A DNA stretch of 64,000 nt from Megaleporinus macrocephalus (taxonomy: Eukaryota; Chordata; Actinopteri; Characiformes; Anostomidae), in contig CM038704.1 in the NCBI GenBank assembly GCA_021613375.1, forward strand, positions 31,806,582 through 31,870,581, given 5' to 3'. Position numbers and translations under genes: made by a program. Positions 62,501-64,000 of the stretch are shown piece by piece. The notes under the pieces were generated by a model. The model was not told the DNA's origin and ran no database searches. It worked only from the letters and a program-made list of their open reading frames with translations. Each line of letters begins with the position of its first letter. Position 1 is the stretch's first letter.

Positions 62501-64000
62501 TGTCAGTCCACACACCATTGATGATATTTATACGCATGTCATTCAAATCTAAATGTTGATTGGCCAATTTATGCTCAAAAAGTGAAAAAGTACTTACAAG
62601 AGCATACGTTTTTGATAGTCTGAAAATAATGGAATTTATTAGTTTACTACCTGTATTGTCAACATTTTATGTTCTAACTTTCTGTATGTATGTGATGTTA
62701 ATGGAATAAGTTTTTTTTAATAGTAGATGTATGTTGTTTGGTAACAGCTGTAATAATAAACTAGCTCATGATAGTTTTTGAGCTAGGGATTAGGTAGAAA
62801 ATGATGCACGGTGAAAAAAAATTGCCTGCTTTATCAAATCAATACTGTTTTAATGAAATAGCAGTTTATTTGTGAAATAAAAGCAGTTTATAATGCCAAG
62901 TTTCAATGCATATCCACAATTTTTCATAACTGAATTATTTAATCCACTGCTAATATTTAGTGACCAGTGAGTGATACTGAATTGTCATTTTTATGCATGG
63001 AGCAAGATCATCACAAAATCAATAGCAAAGATCTATAGTGAATCTATGTTGCCTAAATCCACAGAGTTTCAAGTTTGTTGTCAGAGAATGAATCCTTTTC
63101 TGGATTCAATGCAACAGAAGTAGGGAAATTAATGTTTTTTTCTGCCAAAAGACAGAAGTAATTAAAATAATATATAGTAATATTGTATAATGTAATATTG
63201 GTTAGCTGACACAGGAGCCCTGGACACAGTACAATAACATTAGACAGGGTAGAAGAAATGTATCAATATAAAATAAATGTTTTTTTTGCTAATATTAACT
63301 GGCTTTGTTTGGTAATATTATATTACTTTCTTCCATTCCCTAATCATGCATGTAATCCTTAAAGAAAAGCTTATAGCCCTTGTTGAACATGTTTCTATCT
63401 GGAAATGAAAACAGCTGTGGTGTCATTTTAGGAAGAAAATTGCTATAGAATGCATTCATCAGTATTTTAAATTATTCTTTGATGTCTACATAGCATACTT
63501 TGGTCAAGGTGAAAAATGCCCAGATGTGGTTTAACATGCCCCATGATTTAGCCCTAGAAGGAAAGAAGCTGTTTTACTTTTTTGGTGAGCTTATGAATAA
63601 TTTGTTGTGCTCTGCTCTGAATCTTGTACAGTGTCATTCATTAAAGTTATTAATACTGTATTTTTTCCCTACTATAGCGAGTTCTGCTGAATGGAATAAT
63701 GAACAGTGAATAATGTATATGATTGTAAGCTGTAGTGTTATTTTAGGAAGAAAATTGCATAGAATGCATTCATCAGTATTTTAAATTATTCTTTTATGTC
63801 TACATAGCATACTTCTGCTGAATGGAATAATGAACAGTGAATAATTTATATGATTGTAAGTAAACTTAGATTGATTTTAAAGAATGATTAAAACGTTGCA
63901 TTTTCATGCCCATGATGCATGTGTGTGTTACCTTGTCTCCTTTAATGCCTGGGCCTATTGGCCCCCTTGGTCCTCTCGGTCCCTCAGGGCCTCGTTCTCC
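47547..64000 (-). CDS. col28a2: Collagen type XXVIII-like alpha chain, C-terminal part (partial)
   Basis: Extracellular-matrix collagen with the COL28 order VWA-collagen-VWA-Kunitz; the first VWA is off the right edge. Collagenous exons, all phase 0: 63932-64000 (edge), 61699-61767, 61210-61278, 59628-59696, 59408-59479, 59059-59127, 58832-58903, 58061-58129, 57809-57877, 57609-57677, 57413-57481, 57257-57325, 55690-55758, 55134-55202, 53426-53506, 52965-53000 (363 residues). Then 52655-52691 and 51161-51718 encode the second VWA. Exons 50108-50442 and 48998-49193 are the linker, 48602-48789 the Kunitz domain, and 47547-47567 a six-residue last exon ending in TGA. Every junction keeps frame. 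Family assignment is firm; the alpha-2 paralogue symbol is a guess from fish nomenclature, and alpha-1-like is possible. Confidence 0.88.
48602..48789 (-). other. Kunitz (BPTI) domain exon of the COL28-like gene
   Basis: Six Cys in Kunitz order: C...GPCRDYNIRWYYD...C..FWYGGCDGNRNRF...C...C. The P1 position, after the GPC motif, is Arg, as in trypsin-type Kunitz inhibitors. Two possible donors, four bases apart (GTAGGTAAG), end the exon. Confidence 0.93.
48998..50442 (-). other. Linker exons (Gly/Asn, Thr-His repeats, RGDS, Ser-rich)
   Basis: Exon 50108-50442 encodes a Gly/Asn/Tyr-rich stretch, then six or more TH-x repeats, then GRGDSLP. Exon 48998-49193 is Thr/Ser-rich, with five consecutive TCA Ser codons. 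Low complexity, likely O-glycosylated and extended. Confidence 0.85.
51161..51718 (-). other. Second VWA domain exon of the COL28-like gene
   Basis: The metal-ion site is intact: DSSES at the end of strand 1, the Thr in GTYTGTA, and the Asp in ITDGQTD. About 185 residues, opened by CGCGIKC and joined in phase to the small exon 52655-52691 (REDIIRMIKEICG). Confidence 0.93.
53027..53330. repeat. Degenerate CCCTATGAAT-type repeats with three CCCTAA units
   Basis: Many loose copies of CCCTATGAA/CATATGCCC in a collagen-gene intron. Positions 53198-53215 read AACCCTAACCCTAACCCT, three telomere-type units. Confidence 0.5.
53571..53592. repeat. (TTTTTC)n tract
   Basis: About four hexamer units at the edge of the next repeat block. 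Confidence 0.85.
53750..55085. repeat. Unclassified C/A-rich, GC-rich block in a collagen-gene intron
   Basis: About 1.3 kb, strongly strand-biased (C and A on plus), between exons 53426 and 55134. It contains ACACCC/CACACA low-complexity runs, and ORFs open on both strands only because of composition. No protein family seen. Probably a dispersed fish repeat. Confidence 0.55.
58378..58745 (+). mobile_element. LINE (L2-like) reverse transcriptase 3' relic
   Basis: The plus strand resembles the common fish L2-type LINE tail: GACTATTGCAATCC, then ACTCATCCAGAATACAGCAG, CACTCCACTGCTGTGCTCC and CACTGGCTTCCTTTAGCTGC. Frames are broken. Opposite in orientation to the host gene. Confidence 0.75.
59297..59319. 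repeat. (TCTG)n microsatellite
   Basis: Five to six tetramer units in a collagen-gene intron. Confidence 0.9.
60000..61150 (-). mobile_element. Non-LTR retrotransposon reverse transcriptase relic
   Basis: Broken minus-strand frames show RT-like pieces in the right order. Near 61080 is HAGGFRKGSTISDINVCWII, near 60880 TGWFHVVKV, near 60430 LQLNIKNNKFTTS, near 60330 EIQHRLALAR, and near 60170 VVLHACEIWT. These match the order in RTE/L1-type LINE reverse transcriptases. A plus-strand poly-A-like retroposon tail interrupts it at 60225-60285. Clade not certain. Confidence 0.65.
60225..60285 (+). repeat. Retroposon 3' tail inserted in the LINE relic
   Basis: AATTTCCCCCTGGGATCAAT followed by AAAGTATTTCTGATTC, the typical 3' end of an abundant fish retroposon, opposite in direction to the surrounding RT relic. 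Confidence 0.6.
61768..63931. other. Long intron of the COL28-like gene
   Basis: AT-rich, no exon found on the minus strand. Contains the A-B/A'-B' duplication at 63430-63860; otherwise nothing recognised. Confidence 0.6.
63430..63860. repeat. Spaced duplication A-x-B / A'-B'
   Basis: Segment A (63430-63500) recurs at 63742-63811 and segment B (63682-63729) at 63812-63859. In the first copy A and B are separated by about 180 bp; in the second they are directly joined. Confidence 0.9.

Noticed and set aside
62231..62521. 96-residue ORF in the long collagen-gene intron
   Set aside because: No known domain, no splice or promoter context; AT-rich chance ORF is the simpler reading.

Overview
This window is nuclear DNA from a bony fish, almost certainly a teleost. 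It is AT-rich, with short-to-medium introns bounded by GT/AG sites. It carries Tc1/mariner, hAT and LINE relics of fish type, many (CA)n microsatellites and a nuclear tRNA gene. The gene content is vertebrate. Several repeats resemble families common in otophysan fish (catfish, characins, cyprinids), but that placement is inference.

Layout, left to right: (1) 1-3338 lies upstream of or within intron of the first gene and holds two Tc1 relics, one split by a hAT element with a perfect 8-bp target duplication. (2) 3339-13357 (+): last seven coding exons of a SLAIN-family microtubule plus-end gene, best matched to SLAIN1; the first exon(s) are off the left edge. (3) 15343-15414 (-): tRNA-Glu(UUC). 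(4) 15741-20782 (+): complete WBP4 spliceosomal gene, ten coding exons, start codon split by intron 1. (5) 22373-26712 (-): complete MTRF1 mitochondrial release factor, nine coding exons, tail to tail with wbp4. (6) 26713-37116: about 10 kb without a convincing gene, including a 5-kb region bounded by long degenerate inverted repeats with GC-rich, internally repeated contents. (7) 37117-42609 (-): complete KLHL41 (BTB-BACK-Kelch muscle protein), six coding exons, with MEF2 and E-box motifs just upstream. (8) 42610-47546: AT-rich intergenic DNA with microsatellites. (9) 47547-64000 (-): C-terminal half of a type XXVIII-like collagen: 16 collagenous exons, second VWA domain, Thr/His/Ser-rich linker with RGDS, Kunitz domain and a short last exon. 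The first VWA domain and the rest of the collagenous region lie off the right edge.

The genes do not form one pathway; this is a vertebrate linkage block. WBP4 and MTRF1 are neighbours on human chromosome 13q14 and SLAIN1 is on 13q22, whereas KLHL41 is on human 2q31. I rebuilt exon boundaries by hand: splice sites, phases and reading frames close exactly for all four main genes, giving 435 residues (MTRF1), 390 (WBP4) and 611 (KLHL41). The most interesting signals are the collagen exon register (a one-residue Gly interruption at the same place in 11 of 12 exons of 69 nt), an RGDS site in its linker, a duplicated splice-acceptor tract in mtrf1, the split wbp4 start codon, a 99-bp higher-order minisatellite and the 5-kb inverted-repeat element.
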